Below are positions 32,321 through 40,662 of a stretch of DNA of 62,106 nt, piece after piece. Within the stretch, counting starts at the first letter, position 1, and every line of letters starts with the position of its first letter. The DNA is from an uncultured Pseudomonadota bacterium (lineage in GTDB: Bacteria > Pseudomonadota > Gammaproteobacteria > Steroidobacterales > Steroidobacteraceae), in the NCBI GenBank assembly GCA_903858165.1, contig CAIOHZ010000141.1, positions 1 to 62,106 on the forward strand. Reading direction: 5' to 3'. Under the pieces are notes generated by a model. That model saw only the letters and a program-made list of their open reading frames with translations, searched no databases and was not told the origin of the DNA. Position numbers and translations under genes: made by a program.

Positions 32321-34422
32321 GCGCGTTCTCCTTCCCACTGGGCCAATGTCTTGCCTTCCTGTACCAGCTTCTCCAGCAGGGCAGCGGGCTGCCAATGCAT
32401 GGGGCCGAACAGGTCGCGATACTTCAGCATACCGTCGTAAACCGTCTTCAAGCCGATAGTGTCAGCGTAGAACAACGGGCCGCCGCGGTAACGCGGGAAG
32501 CCGTAGCCGGCGGCCCACACCACGTCGACGTCGCTGGCGCGCACCGCCACGCCTTCCTCGAGGATGCGGAAGGCTTCGTTGATGAGCGGATACAAGCAGC
32601 GCTCCAACACTTCCTCTTCGGTGTGCTCACGCGGCGCCACGCCAACGGCGGCGGCCTTGGCGCGAATGAGCTCCAGCGCCACCGGGTCGTCATAGCGGGT
32701 ACGGTCGCCCTTTTCATAGCGGTAATAGCCCTTGCCGTTCTTCTGGCCGAGGCGGCCAGCGTCATAAAGGGCAATGTCTGCCTGGTAGTAGCTCGGGTCA
32801 GGCGGGTACTGGTCCGCGTTGGAGCGGTGAACATTCACACCCACGTCGACGCCGGCCATGTCGAACACCGCGAGGATGCCCATGGCCATACCCCACTTCT
32901 CCAGCGCCGAGTCCACTTGGCGCGGCGTGGCCCCTTCAAGCACCATGCGCTGCGCTTCGCGCGCGTAGCCTTCCATCATGCGGTTGCCGATGAAGCCATA
33001 GCACACACGCGCCAGTACCGGCGTCTTGCGCAGCGGCTTGGCCAAGTCCATGGCGGTACGGATGCACTCCGCGCTCGTGGACTTGGTGCGGATGACTTCG
33101 AGCAGCGGCATGACGTTCGCCGGCGAGAAGAAGTGCATGCCGATGACGTCTTGTGGACGCGAGACAGCGGTGGCGAGTTCGTCGATGTCGAGCGTCGAGG
33201 TGTTGGTCGCCAGCACGGCGCCAGGCTTGGCCACCGCGTCGAGCTTCGCGAACACGGCCTTCTTCAGGTCCATACGCTCCACGGCCGCTTCAATGATGAC
33301 GTCGGCGTTACCGAGGTCCGCGTAGTCGAGGCTGCCTGTAATGAGCGCCATGCGCTTCGCCTTGTCCTCGGCAGTGAGGCGGCCGCGCTTCACCATCGAC
33401 TCGTAGTTGGCATCCACCACGCCAAGGCCACGCTGCAGCGCTTCAGCGCTGATGTCGACGATGGTGACCGGCAAGCCGGCGTTGGCGAAGCACATGGCAA
33501 TGCCGCCGCCCATCGTGCCGGAACCGACGATACCGCCCTGCAGCACCTTCTGCGATTTCACATCGGCAGGGAGGCCGGGAATCTTGCGGGTTTCGCGTTC
33601 GGCGAAGAACACATGCACCAGCGCCCGCGATTCCACCGACTCCTTACGCAGGTTCACTTGTTCGGTCTCGAAGACCAAGCCTTCGGCCAGCGGCAGGCGT
33701 GCCGAAGCGGCCACCACGTCAATGGCAGCGAGAGCCGCAGCGCGGTTCGGGTAGAGCTTGCGGGCCGTGGCGCGGTGCTTCTCCAGCACGGCTTCGTCCA
33801 CCGGGGCAACGGTGAGGTCGCTGGTGCGACGCACGCCCTTGCCAGCGGCGATCGCGTCGTTCAGCCAAGCGAGTGCGCCCTTACGCAGGTCGCCGGTGAT
33901 GACGGCATCGACGAAGCCGAGCTCGACGGCCCCGGCGGCGTCGACGGGCTTGGCCGAGACAATCATCTCTAGGGCCTTGTCGATACCGATGAGACGCGGC
34001 ATGCGCTGGGTACCGCCGGCACCCGGGAAGATGCCCAACGTCACTTCCGGCAAGCCGAAGCGCGTGCCTGGAGCGGCGAGGCGGTAATGGCAAGCCAGCG
34101 AGATTTCCACGCCGCCGCCGAATACGGTGCCGTGCATGGCAGCGGCGATAGGCAGGCCGATATTCTCGAAGCGGAAGAACAACTCGCGGTAGGCCTCTTC
34201 CTGCGGCGGGCCGGAGAACTCGCTAATGTCGGCGCCCGACACGAAGGTGCTCCCCGCGCAAACCACCAGCGCGCCGCGCACGCCTGCGGTAGCGGCAATC
34301 TGGTCGAACACGGTGTGCAGATCGCCGCGCAGCGCAATGCTGATGTTGTTGACGGGCGGGTTGTCGATGGTGATGACGGCGATGCCGTCTACAAACTCGA
34401 CACTGGCAAGAGGCTTGCTCAT
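32317..34422 (-). CDS. Bifunctional enoyl-CoA hydratase / 3-hydroxyacyl-CoA dehydrogenase (FadB-like)
   Basis: 701 residues. The N-terminal crotonase domain (about 1-190) has 'GSTFVSGADISEF' as oxyanion hole and 'GLPEVTLGIFPGAGGTQRMP'. The C-terminal dehydrogenase (about 295-690) has the NAD motif 'IVGSGTMGGGIAMCFANAG' and 'GMHFFSPANVMPLLEV'. It hydrates an enoyl-CoA and oxidises the product to the beta-ketoacyl-CoA. In the Rhodococcus cou pathway these steps are done by separate proteins, CouM and CouN; here they are fused. Position between a MarR gene (25 bases upstream) and the CouO-like gene (four-base overlap) suggests a hydroxycinnamoyl-CoA substrate. Ordinary fatty-acid oxidation is the alternative; no thiolase is present, which favours the former. 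Confidence 0.85.
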   Translation of the reverse strand: MSKPLASVEFVDGIAVITIDNPPVNNISIALRGDLHTVFDQIAATAGVRGALVVCAGSTFVSGADISEFSGPPQEEAYRELFFRFENIGLPIAAAMHGTVFGGGVEISLACHYRLAAPGTRFGLPEVTLGIFPGAGGTQRMPRLIGIDKALEMIVSAKPVDAAGAVELGFVDAVITGDLRKGALAWLNDAIAAGKGVRRTSDLTVAPVDEAVLEKHRATARKLYPNRAAALAAIDVVAASARLPLAEGLVFETEQVNLRKESVESRALVHVFFAERETRKIPGLPADVKSQKVLQGGIVGSGTMGGGIAMCFANAGLPVTIVDISAEALQRGLGVVDANYESMVKRGRLTAEDKAKRMALITGSLDYADLGNADVIIEAAVERMDLKKAVFAKLDAVAKPGAVLATNTSTLDIDELATAVSRPQDVIGMHFFSPANVMPLLEVIRTKSTSAECIRTAMDLAKPLRKTPVLARVCYGFIGNRMMEGYAREAQRMVLEGATPRQVDSALEKWGMAMGILAVFDMAGVDVGVNVHRSNADQYPPDPSYYQADIALYDAGRLGQKNGKGYYRYEKGDRTRYDDPVALELIRAKAAAVGVAPREHTEEEVLERCLYPLINEAFRILEEGVAVRASDVDVVWAAGYGFPRYRGGPLFYADTIGLKTVYDGMLKYRDLFGPMHWQPAALLEKLVQEGKTLAQWEGERA

Positions 34423-34447
34423 CGGGTGGCTCCGGTAGGGGAAACAG

Positions 34448-34927
34448 TTATTCGGTGTTCGCTATGCGGGAAAGCAGTTCCAGCAGCGCTTGGCGGCCGC
34501 CCGGCCCCAGACGCCGGGCCAAACGGCTTTCATGTTCACGCTGCAGGTCCAGCGCTCGCTGCAGCAAGCGCTTGCCAGCGGCGGTGAGTTGCAGGGAATT
34601 CGAGCGCCGGTCGGCGGCTGACAGCATGCGTTTGGCTAAGCCACGCGCCTCGAGGTCGTCGATGACGGCCACGAAGTTCGGTCGCTGGATGCCCAGCAAC
34701 TGGCAAATATCCGACTGCGTGACGCCAGGGTTGTGGTCGATGGCGATAAGCACCGCGAACTGCCCGGGCCGTAATTGCAGTTCCGCCAATGTCTCACCGA
34801 AATCGGCGAACACCGCCAACTGCGCGCGACGCAGCAGATAGCCCAGGTCGTCGCCTAGCAAACCGAGTTCCGCGACAGGTGGTGGCGCGGCCACTGGCTT
34901 GCGGGCAGGAGAGCGTTCTGCGGACAT
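34448..34927 (-). CDS. MarR-family transcriptional regulator (CouR/FerR-like by context)
   Basis: 159 residues. Helix-turn-helix 'VTQSDICQLLGIQRPNFVAV' and wing 'RMLSAADRRSNSLQLTAAG' are clear, and the dimerisation helices flank them. It resembles the MarR protein at 15910 (both have 'DI..LLGI...NF...'). It is the first gene of the leftward FadB-CouO-ligase operon. MarR repressors such as CouR and FerR/FerC respond to hydroxycinnamoyl-CoA and repress their own beta-oxidation operon, so autoregulation is expected. The ligand is inference. A 14-base motif, also found before the AraC gene at 16680, lies about 95 bases upstream. Confidence 0.88.
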   Translation of the reverse strand: MSAERSPARKPVAAPPPVAELGLLGDDLGYLLRRAQLAVFADFGETLAELQLRPGQFAVLIAIDHNPGVTQSDICQLLGIQRPNFVAVIDDLEARGLAKRMLSAADRRSNSLQLTAAGKRLLQRALDLQREHESRLARRLGPGGRQALLELLSRIANTE

Positions 34928-35019
34928 GGGGCCTCACGAGGCTGAAAACGTGCCGGGATGTCGACTTGGAACTGGACAGTGGACTGGTTGGGTCACTCTG
35001 TTTTATCGGCTAATGATGA

Positions 35020-35033
35020 TACTCCATAATCAA
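35020..35033 (-). promoter_or_regulatory. 14-base motif shared with the AraC promoter at 16617
   Basis: On the minus strand this reads TTGATTATGGAGTA, identical to 16617-16630. Here it lies about 95 bases upstream of the MarR start and faces it. It may be a common operator for regulators of the aromatic genes. Confidence 0.3.
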
Positions 35034-35073
35034 TTTTGTACCAGCCTCGTTTCTGACCAACCAAGGCTCCGTT

Positions 35074-35115
35074 GGCCAACCGCTGGCCAACCGCTGGCCA
35101 ATCGCTGGCCCAACG
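35074..35115. repeat. Tandem 11-base repeats
   Basis: The unit GGCCAACCGCT occurs at 35074-35084 and 35085-35095, then with one change at 35096-35106, and a partial degenerate copy follows to 35115. Eleven bases is about one helical turn, so the GGCCA elements lie on the same face of the DNA. This could be a protein-binding array or simple slippage. Confidence 0.7.
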
Positions 35116-35245
35116 TTGACTAACGGCAGCCTGCCGCCGCCACCCGCGAACCAAAACTCGACCTGCAGGGAAGTTCCCGCTGCAGTGCTAGCGGCTACCA
35201 TCAGGCAATAGCCACCTGCAGTGTGGCCGCGAGGGGAACCCGACC

Positions 35246-36619
35246 ATGCAGACGCCGCCAACCGCCGAGACCGCCGCTACCGAAACGGCCAATACCGGCT
35301 CGCTCCCCTGGCCCAGTCCGTTCCAAGCGTGGTTTTCGGTCGCCGTCATCGGCCTGACCGTGATGACGCTCTTCGGAAATGCGGCAATGATTGGCCTGCT
35401 CATGCAGTCCATCAAGCTGGATCTGCAACTGACGGACACCCAAGTGAGCTTGGTGGTGGGTTTCGCCGCTTCCGCTTTCACTGCCTTCGCCAGCCTGCCG
35501 GTGTCACGCCTCGTGGACACCACCAGCCGCCGACTCATCATCGGTGTCGGCATGTTGCTGGTGGGCTGCGGCAGCTTCGTCACCGGTCTGGTCACCACTT
35601 TCGGTGGGCTGTTCCTTGCGCGCATGGCTGCTGGCCTCGGTGGCGCCGGCCATGGCCCCGCCTGCTATTCCTTGCTGGCCGATAACTTCCCCCCCGCCAA
35701 GTTGCCGAAGGCCATCGCCTTCATGAACTTCGGCTTTACCACGGGCAGTGCGCTCGCCACCCTACTGGGCGCGGCACTGATCGCGGCCCTGTCCTCGGCC
35801 CCGGTAGTGGAGGTGCCACTGCTCGGCGTCATGAAGCCTTGGCAGTTCGTCTTCATCCTACTGGCAGTGCCCGACCTAGTCCTTGGCGTGCTCGCCCTGA
35901 CGGCCATGAAAGAGCCGGCACGCCGCGGCGTCATCCAGGGCGCTGCCGCCGTGGTTCCGCCGCTGCGGGAAGTCATTGGCTTTTTATGGGAACGCCGCGC
36001 CGCTTTCGGGCCAATGTTCCTCGGCCTCGCCATCAACTGCGTGGCCATGGGGGCTGTGGCGTGGGCCGCACCTTTCTACCAGCGCACCTATGGCTGGAGC
36101 CCGGTGCAGTATGGGTTTTATTCTGGTCTGACGATGCTGCTGGTGGCGCCATTTGCGTTGGCCTTTGGTGGCTGGCTGGCCGAACGCTGGGCCAAAGCGG
36201 GCCGCGACGATGCCAACATGCGCGTGGTGTTGCTCGCCGCGTTGTTGCACGCCCCCTTCGCCATGGTTTACGCACTCATGCCCTCGCCGCAACTCGCGCT
36301 GGCTTGCAGCAGCGCCAGCGCGGTACTGACGCTCATTGGGGCGGGCCCGCAAAACGCGGCTTTGCAGGTCATCCTGCCCAACGCCATGCGCGGGCAGGTG
36401 ACGGCGCTCTATCTGTTCTTGTTCACCATGATCGGCTTTGGGATCTCGCCCACCGTCATTGCGCTCATTACCGACTACGTGTTCCAGGACGAGATGAAGC
36501 TGCGCTATTCCATCGCTTTGCTGCAGTTCATGCTGGCACCGGCGGCGGTGTATGTGTTCTGGCGGGGCTTGAAGGGTTATGCGGCGGCAGTCGCCGACAC
36601 GAGGAGTTGGACGCGATGA
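35246..36619 (+). CDS. Major facilitator superfamily transporter, spinster-like
   Basis: 457 residues with about twelve hydrophobic segments. The loop 2-3 region 'ASLPVSRLVDTTSRRLIIGV' is the MFS signature in altered form, and 'MAAGLGGAGHGPACYSLLAD' is typical of the spinster branch. The stop codon overlaps the start of the carotenoid-oxygenase-type gene by four bases, so the transporter and the dioxygenase are co-translated and likely share a substrate. An aromatic stilbene or similar dimer is a reasonable cargo. This is inference from coupling; the direction of transport is not evident. Confidence 0.85.
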   Translation: MQTPPTAETAATETANTGSLPWPSPFQAWFSVAVIGLTVMTLFGNAAMIGLLMQSIKLDLQLTDTQVSLVVGFAASAFTAFASLPVSRLVDTTSRRLIIGVGMLLVGCGSFVTGLVTTFGGLFLARMAAGLGGAGHGPACYSLLADNFPPAKLPKAIAFMNFGFTTGSALATLLGAALIAALSSAPVVEVPLLGVMKPWQFVFILLAVPDLVLGVLALTAMKEPARRGVIQGAAAVVPPLREVIGFLWERRAAFGPMFLGLAINCVAMGAVAWAAPFYQRTYGWSPVQYGFYSGLTMLLVAPFALAFGGWLAERWAKAGRDDANMRVVLLAALLHAPFAMVYALMPSPQLALACSSASAVLTLIGAGPQNAALQVILPNAMRGQVTALYLFLFTMIGFGISPTVIALITDYVFQDEMKLRYSIALLQFMLAPAAVYVFWRGLKGYAAAVADTRSWTR

Positions 36620-38094
36620 GCAATGCACCGCATTTCGGCAGTCACCCGATGTTTCAAGGCTTCGGCCGGCCCGTGCGGCAAGAAGTGGACCTGCGCGATT
36701 GCGAAGTAGAGGGCCAAATACCGCCGGAGCTCGAAGGGAGTTTCTACCGCGTCGGCCCGGACTACCAATACCCACCCCGCCTGCCGAACATCCCGTTCGA
36801 TGGCGAAGGGCACTTGTGTCTGTTCCGCTTTTCCGGTGGCCGTGTCGATTTCCGTAGCCGCTACGTACACACAGAGCGCTACATGGCACAGGCGGCGGCG
36901 GGGCGTGCGCTGTACGGCACCTACCGCAACCCGTTTACGGACGAACCTGCCGTAGCAGCTCTAAGCCGCGGCACGGCCAACACGAACGTCTTCCATCACC
37001 ACGGCAAACTGATGGTGCTGAAGGAAGACAGTCCGCCGGTGGTTGTGAATCCCCATACCCTGGAGACGCTCGACCCGGTCTACCGTTTCGGCGGGCAACT
37101 GACCGCCGAGACGTTTACCGCACACCCGAAGCTCGATTCCGATACTGGCGAAATGCTGGGCATTGCCTACGAAGCGAAGGGCCTAGGCAGCTGCGATGTG
37201 GCCTGTTATTCCTTCAATGCCCAAGGTCAGAAAACCTGGGAAGCCTGGGTGAAAGTGCCGTATGCCGGCATGCTGCACGACTTCGCCGTCACGCGTTCCT
37301 ACATTGCATTCCTCGTGGTGCCCATGGTCACGGATATTGAACGCATGCGCGCCGGCCACGTGCACTTCGCTTGGGATAGCACCCTGCCCACGTGGCTGGG
37401 TGTGCTGCGTCGCGGCGGCGACGGCAGTGATATCCGCTGGTTCAAGGGTCCGGAACGCTGCGCCACGCATGTCATGGGCGCATTCGAAGATGGCACGCGT
37501 CTGAGCATCGACATGGACATGGGGCTGAAGAACCAATTTCCGTTCTTCCCGCAGCGCGACGATTCGCCATTCGACCCCGTGGCGGCACAAGGCCATGTGG
37601 TGCGGCTGTCGGTGGACTTGGCGAACAAGTTGCGCCCCGGCTACGACATGGAAACGCTGTACCCGCACAGCGGTGTGCTCTCGCGCCAAGACGACCGCTA
37701 CCACTCCGTGGCCTACGACGTGGGCTTCATGCCGACGCTCGACATGACAGCCCCTTTCGACGCGCGACTTGCCGCCGCCCTGCCGTTCCGGCCACTGAAC
37801 CACTGGACGCGCTTCGACCATTCACGGCGCGCCGCCACCAGTTGGTTCGTCGGGCCAGATTCAGGCGTTCAGGAGGCCTGCTTCGTTCCGCGCAACGCCA
37901 GTGCAGCCGAAGGCGAGGGCTATCTCATCGGCGTAGTGAACCGTTTCCTGGAAATGCGCAACGACCTCGTGGTGCTGGATGCGCAGCGTCTGAACGAAGG
38001 CCCCATCGCCACCGTGCGCATGCCAACCCGGTTGCCGGCGCAGGTACACGGTTGGTGGGTACCGGGCACAGTAGTGCCGGCGACCCGGCTTTAA
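36616..38094 (+). CDS. Lignostilbene-type carotenoid cleavage dioxygenase
   Basis: 492 residues. The four Fe(II) histidines of the seven-bladed propeller are at His170 ('FTAHPK'), His221 ('MLHDFAVT'), His285 ('CATHVMG') and His478 ('QVHGWW'). Tyr103 ('LYGTYRNPFTDE') and Lys136 ('MVLKEDSPP') occupy the positions of Tyr101 and Lys134. Those residues in lignostilbene dioxygenase LsdA hold the 4-hydroxyl of the stilbene, and both are needed for that activity. The enzyme would split a lignostilbene into two hydroxybenzaldehydes such as vanillin. The ATGA overlap couples it to the upstream MFS transporter. Alternatives are apocarotenoid or isoeugenol cleavage; the Tyr/Lys pair speaks for a phenolic stilbene. 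Confidence 0.82.
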   Translation: MSNAPHFGSHPMFQGFGRPVRQEVDLRDCEVEGQIPPELEGSFYRVGPDYQYPPRLPNIPFDGEGHLCLFRFSGGRVDFRSRYVHTERYMAQAAAGRALYGTYRNPFTDEPAVAALSRGTANTNVFHHHGKLMVLKEDSPPVVVNPHTLETLDPVYRFGGQLTAETFTAHPKLDSDTGEMLGIAYEAKGLGSCDVACYSFNAQGQKTWEAWVKVPYAGMLHDFAVTRSYIAFLVVPMVTDIERMRAGHVHFAWDSTLPTWLGVLRRGGDGSDIRWFKGPERCATHVMGAFEDGTRLSIDMDMGLKNQFPFFPQRDDSPFDPVAAQGHVVRLSVDLANKLRPGYDMETLYPHSGVLSRQDDRYHSVAYDVGFMPTLDMTAPFDARLAAALPFRPLNHWTRFDHSRRAATSWFVGPDSGVQEACFVPRNASAAEGEGYLIGVVNRFLEMRNDLVVLDAQRLNEGPIATVRMPTRLPAQVHGWWVPGTVVPATRL

Positions 38095-38103
38095 GCCCAG
38101 CGG

Positions 38104-39303
38104 TCAGTCCTTGGCCGGCGGGAAGTAACCCAGCAGGTAAACGGCAATGCCGGCCAAGGCCGTCGTGGGCGCCATCAAAATGATGACGTCGGTAGCGCTC
38201 ATACCGCCCTGCAATAGCAGGCCAGGCACCAACGGCCCCAGCACAGAGCCGACCCGCCCCACGGCTACCGCCACACCCGACCCCGTACCGCGGATAGCGG
38301 TCGGGTAGTAAGCCGTTGCCATGCCTAAGAGCGCGTAGTTCGCGCCCATGAGAAAAAACCCCACGGCTGCGCTGAGCCACAACACCGACATGAGGTCGGT
38401 GGCAGCGCCCAACTGAAACAGACCGGCGATAACGCAGCCATAGGCGAAGCACAGCACCCAGCGCCCGCCAAAACGGTCTACCAGCCAGCCAATGACCAGT
38501 GCGCCGATGACACTGGCGAAATTGAAGGTGATTGAAGCCTGGGGCGCCACTGCTTTCGAAAAGCCTTTCGCCTCTACCAATGTCGGCAACCAATTCAAGA
38601 TGAGGTACAGCACCACCAACGTTGGCAGGAAGATGCACCACAGCAACACGGAAGGCACGGCCCGCCCTTGACCAAACAGTACTTCCCGCAGTGGTGTGCG
38701 CGATGCCCGTGTCGTCCGACGGATGCCTGCCGGCAGGGTTTCTGGCAGGAAGTAATGCAGCAGTGGCACTAGCAGCAAGGGCAACCCGCCGCCAATCAAG
38801 AACAGCATTCGCCAGTCAAAGCCAGCGGGCAGCAGTTGCGTCAACAACGCCGACAGGCCGCCGCCGAGCGGCATGCCACAAAAAATAGCAGCCGTGGTGA
38901 AAGCACGGCGCCCAGGCGCACTGATCTCCGCAGCCACCGCCATCATGTTCGGCATGGCGGCACCAAAGCCCAAACCCGCGAGCAAACGCACCGCGCACAG
39001 CTGCACCGGCGTTTGCACCAGCGAGGTGGCCAAGGTGAACAGCGCGAATGCCAGTACAGCTATCGTGAACACCGGCTTGCGGCCCAGTCGGTCCGCTAGC
39101 CAGCCACCGATACTGGCGCCGATCACGAGGCCGATATTGCTGAACGCGAACACCCAACCTTTTTGCAGCGGCTGCAGGCCCAGTTCCGGTGACAGGAGCG
39201 GCATGGCTACGCCGAGCACCTGAATATCGAATCCTTCGAGGACCGCCACACCCAGGCACAACAGGACCGTCAACCACGGCCCCCTCGATGGATTCGCGCT
39301 CAT
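38104..39303 (-). CDS. MFS transporter of the aromatic acid:H+ symporter family
   Basis: 399 residues from the ATG at 39303; an upstream TTG reading adds ten unconserved residues. About twelve membrane segments. TM1 contains 'AVLEGFDIQVLGVAMP', the charged aspartate motif that AAHS proteins (PcaK, MhpT, VanK) need for proton-coupled aromatic acid uptake. It is followed by 'GGWLADRLGRKPVFT', the MFS loop 2-3 motif. Likely substrates are protocatechuate, vanillate or hydroxycinnamates. It is transcribed alone, convergent with the dioxygenase gene (nine bases between ends) and divergent from the alpha/beta hydrolase. Confidence 0.87.
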   Translation of the reverse strand: MSANPSRGPWLTVLLCLGVAVLEGFDIQVLGVAMPLLSPELGLQPLQKGWVFAFSNIGLVIGASIGGWLADRLGRKPVFTIAVLAFALFTLATSLVQTPVQLCAVRLLAGLGFGAAMPNMMAVAAEISAPGRRAFTTAAIFCGMPLGGGLSALLTQLLPAGFDWRMLFLIGGGLPLLLVPLLHYFLPETLPAGIRRTTRASRTPLREVLFGQGRAVPSVLLWCIFLPTLVVLYLILNWLPTLVEAKGFSKAVAPQASITFNFASVIGALVIGWLVDRFGGRWVLCFAYGCVIAGLFQLGAATDLMSVLWLSAAVGFFLMGANYALLGMATAYYPTAIRGTGSGVAVAVGRVGSVLGPLVPGLLLQGGMSATDVIILMAPTTALAGIAVYLLGYFPPAKD

Positions 39304-39393
39304 ACCAACCCCCGTTCGCTGGTGACGAGTCAACCCGGCCCGCCGCGTCGTACTCTATGCCATGCCACAGCCGCTACGGAATCTTCTTCTGCC

Positions 39394-40089
39394 ATGAAGC
39401 CGACGCTTGTCCTTGTCCCGGGTCTCCTTTGCGACTCTCTCGTCTGGAAGCACCAACTGGCCGCCTTCGCCAGTACACATGAACTGCTCGTCCCGGAGCT
39501 GAGCGACTTCACCAGTCTCGAAGCGATGGCCACGGCCGTGCTGGCGGCGGCACCGGAAAGCTTCGCGCTGGCTGGACATTCGCTCGGCGGACGCATTGCG
39601 CTCGAAATCGTCCGGCAAGGTGCCGCCCGCGTCACCCACTTGGCGCTAATGGATACTGGCGTGGGGCCGCCCTCGCCGTCCGAGCGGGCTTCACGAATGG
39701 AACTGGTGACCCTTGGGGAAACTCGCGGCCTGGCCGCGGTAGCGGAGCGCTGGTTGCCTCCCATGCTGCACCCTACGCGCCGTCAGGACGCCGCGTTCAT
39801 GGCCCCCTTGGCTGCGATGGTACGCGGCCGCAGTGCCATCAGCTTCAGGCGCCAACAAGAAGCACTACTCGCCCGGCCCGACGCCCGGCCCGTGCTCGCC
39901 CAAGTACATTGCCCCACGCTCGTGCTGACCGGCCGCGAGGACGAATGGAGCCCGCCCGAGCAACACGAGGCTATCGCTGCCGCCATTCCAGGTTCGCGCT
40001 TGGTTATCGTTCCGGAGGCTGGACACTTCGCGCCGCTGGAACAACCGATAGCCGTCACTCAGGCCCTGCGGGAACTGCTGGCGCGCTAG
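39394..40089 (+). CDS. Alpha/beta-fold hydrolase
   Basis: 231 residues from the ATG at 39394. The nucleophile elbow 'LAGHSLGGRIAL' provides the catalytic serine (about residue 62). 'LVLTGREDEWSPP' gives the acid and 'VPEAGHFAPLEQP' the histidine of the triad. A short N-terminus 'LVLVPGLLCDSLVW' forms the oxyanion strand. Close in plan to small esterases and C-C hydrolases. The substrate is unknown; next to aromatic transporters and DUF3237/GMC genes it may act on an ester or lactone of an aromatic intermediate. It begins a rightward series of genes. Confidence 0.82.
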   Translation: MKPTLVLVPGLLCDSLVWKHQLAAFASTHELLVPELSDFTSLEAMATAVLAAAPESFALAGHSLGGRIALEIVRQGAARVTHLALMDTGVGPPSPSERASRMELVTLGETRGLAAVAERWLPPMLHPTRRQDAAFMAPLAAMVRGRSAISFRRQQEALLARPDARPVLAQVHCPTLVLTGREDEWSPPEQHEAIAAAIPGSRLVIVPEAGHFAPLEQPIAVTQALRELLAR

Positions 40090-40191
40090 GCCATCTGGGT
40101 TGCCTTCGCATCCGGTGGAACAACACTTCCCGGCTAGTCGAGCCCCAGGCCGCGAAAACGGGATGAATGGCACAGTCGCCAGGAGCACGCC

Positions 40192-40662
40192 ATGACCCGT
40201 CCAGAACCCCAGTTCGAATTCGCCATGACGATCACCATCAACCTGGGGCAGGCGCACTGGGTGAAGCCGACGGCTTATGGGTCCACTCGCGCCGGCGTCT
40301 ACCTGACCGACGGCACCGTGGAAGGCCCGGACATCAAGGGCATTGTCATTCCCGGCAGCGGCGCAGACTGGCCGTGGGTGCGCCCGGACGGCGTCATCGA
40401 CTTCGATGCCCGCTACATGCTCAAGACCGACGATGATGCGGTCATCTACCTGCAGAACCGCGGTTATCGCTGGGGCCCGCCGGAGATCATGGCCGCCATG
40501 GCGCGCCGCGAACCGGTGCCCGAGGGCTCCTACTACATGCGCGCCGCGCCGAAGTTCGAAGCGCCGGAAGGCAAGTACAGCTGGCTGAACAAGTATGTAT
40601 TCGTCGGTGTGGCGGAAAAAACGCCCGCCGGCAACATGATCCACTACTACAAGGTTCTGTAA
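40192..40662 (+). CDS. DUF3237 family protein (copy 2 of 3)
   Basis: 156 residues. Shares with the copy at 19117 the pattern 'GTVEGPDIKGIVIPGSGADW', 'VRPDGVIDFDARYMLKTDDD', 'NRGYRWGPPEIMAAM' and the final 'YYMRAAPKFEAPEGKYSWLN'. Its stop codon shares a base with the start of the GMC oxidoreductase (TAATG), so the two are co-translated. No reaction has been assigned to this family. The repeated association with oxidoreductases here suggests it works on their product, for example as an isomerase or lactonase, or binds it. That is inference. Confidence 0.83.
   Translation: MTRPEPQFEFAMTITINLGQAHWVKPTAYGSTRAGVYLTDGTVEGPDIKGIVIPGSGADWPWVRPDGVIDFDARYMLKTDDDAVIYLQNRGYRWGPPEIMAAMARREPVPEGSYYMRAAPKFEAPEGKYSWLNKYVFVGVAEKTPAGNMIHYYKVL

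Larger units (their letters stand above)
34928..35245. other. Divergent intergenic region between MarR and MFS genes
   Basis: 318 bases without a credible gene. It holds the shared motif at 35020-35033 (TACTCCATAATCAA on the plus strand) and an array of 11-base repeats at 35074-35115. The AT-rich stretch 35000-35040 is the likely promoter region for the MarR operon. The promoter of the transporter/dioxygenase operon should lie in 35116-35230, but I could not fix its boxes. Confidence 0.6.

Noticed and set aside
32395-33972. 525-codon open frame on the plus strand opposite the FadB-like gene
   Set aside because: Opposite strand of a clearly conserved two-domain enzyme. Low-complexity His/Arg/Ala composition and no recognisable motif.
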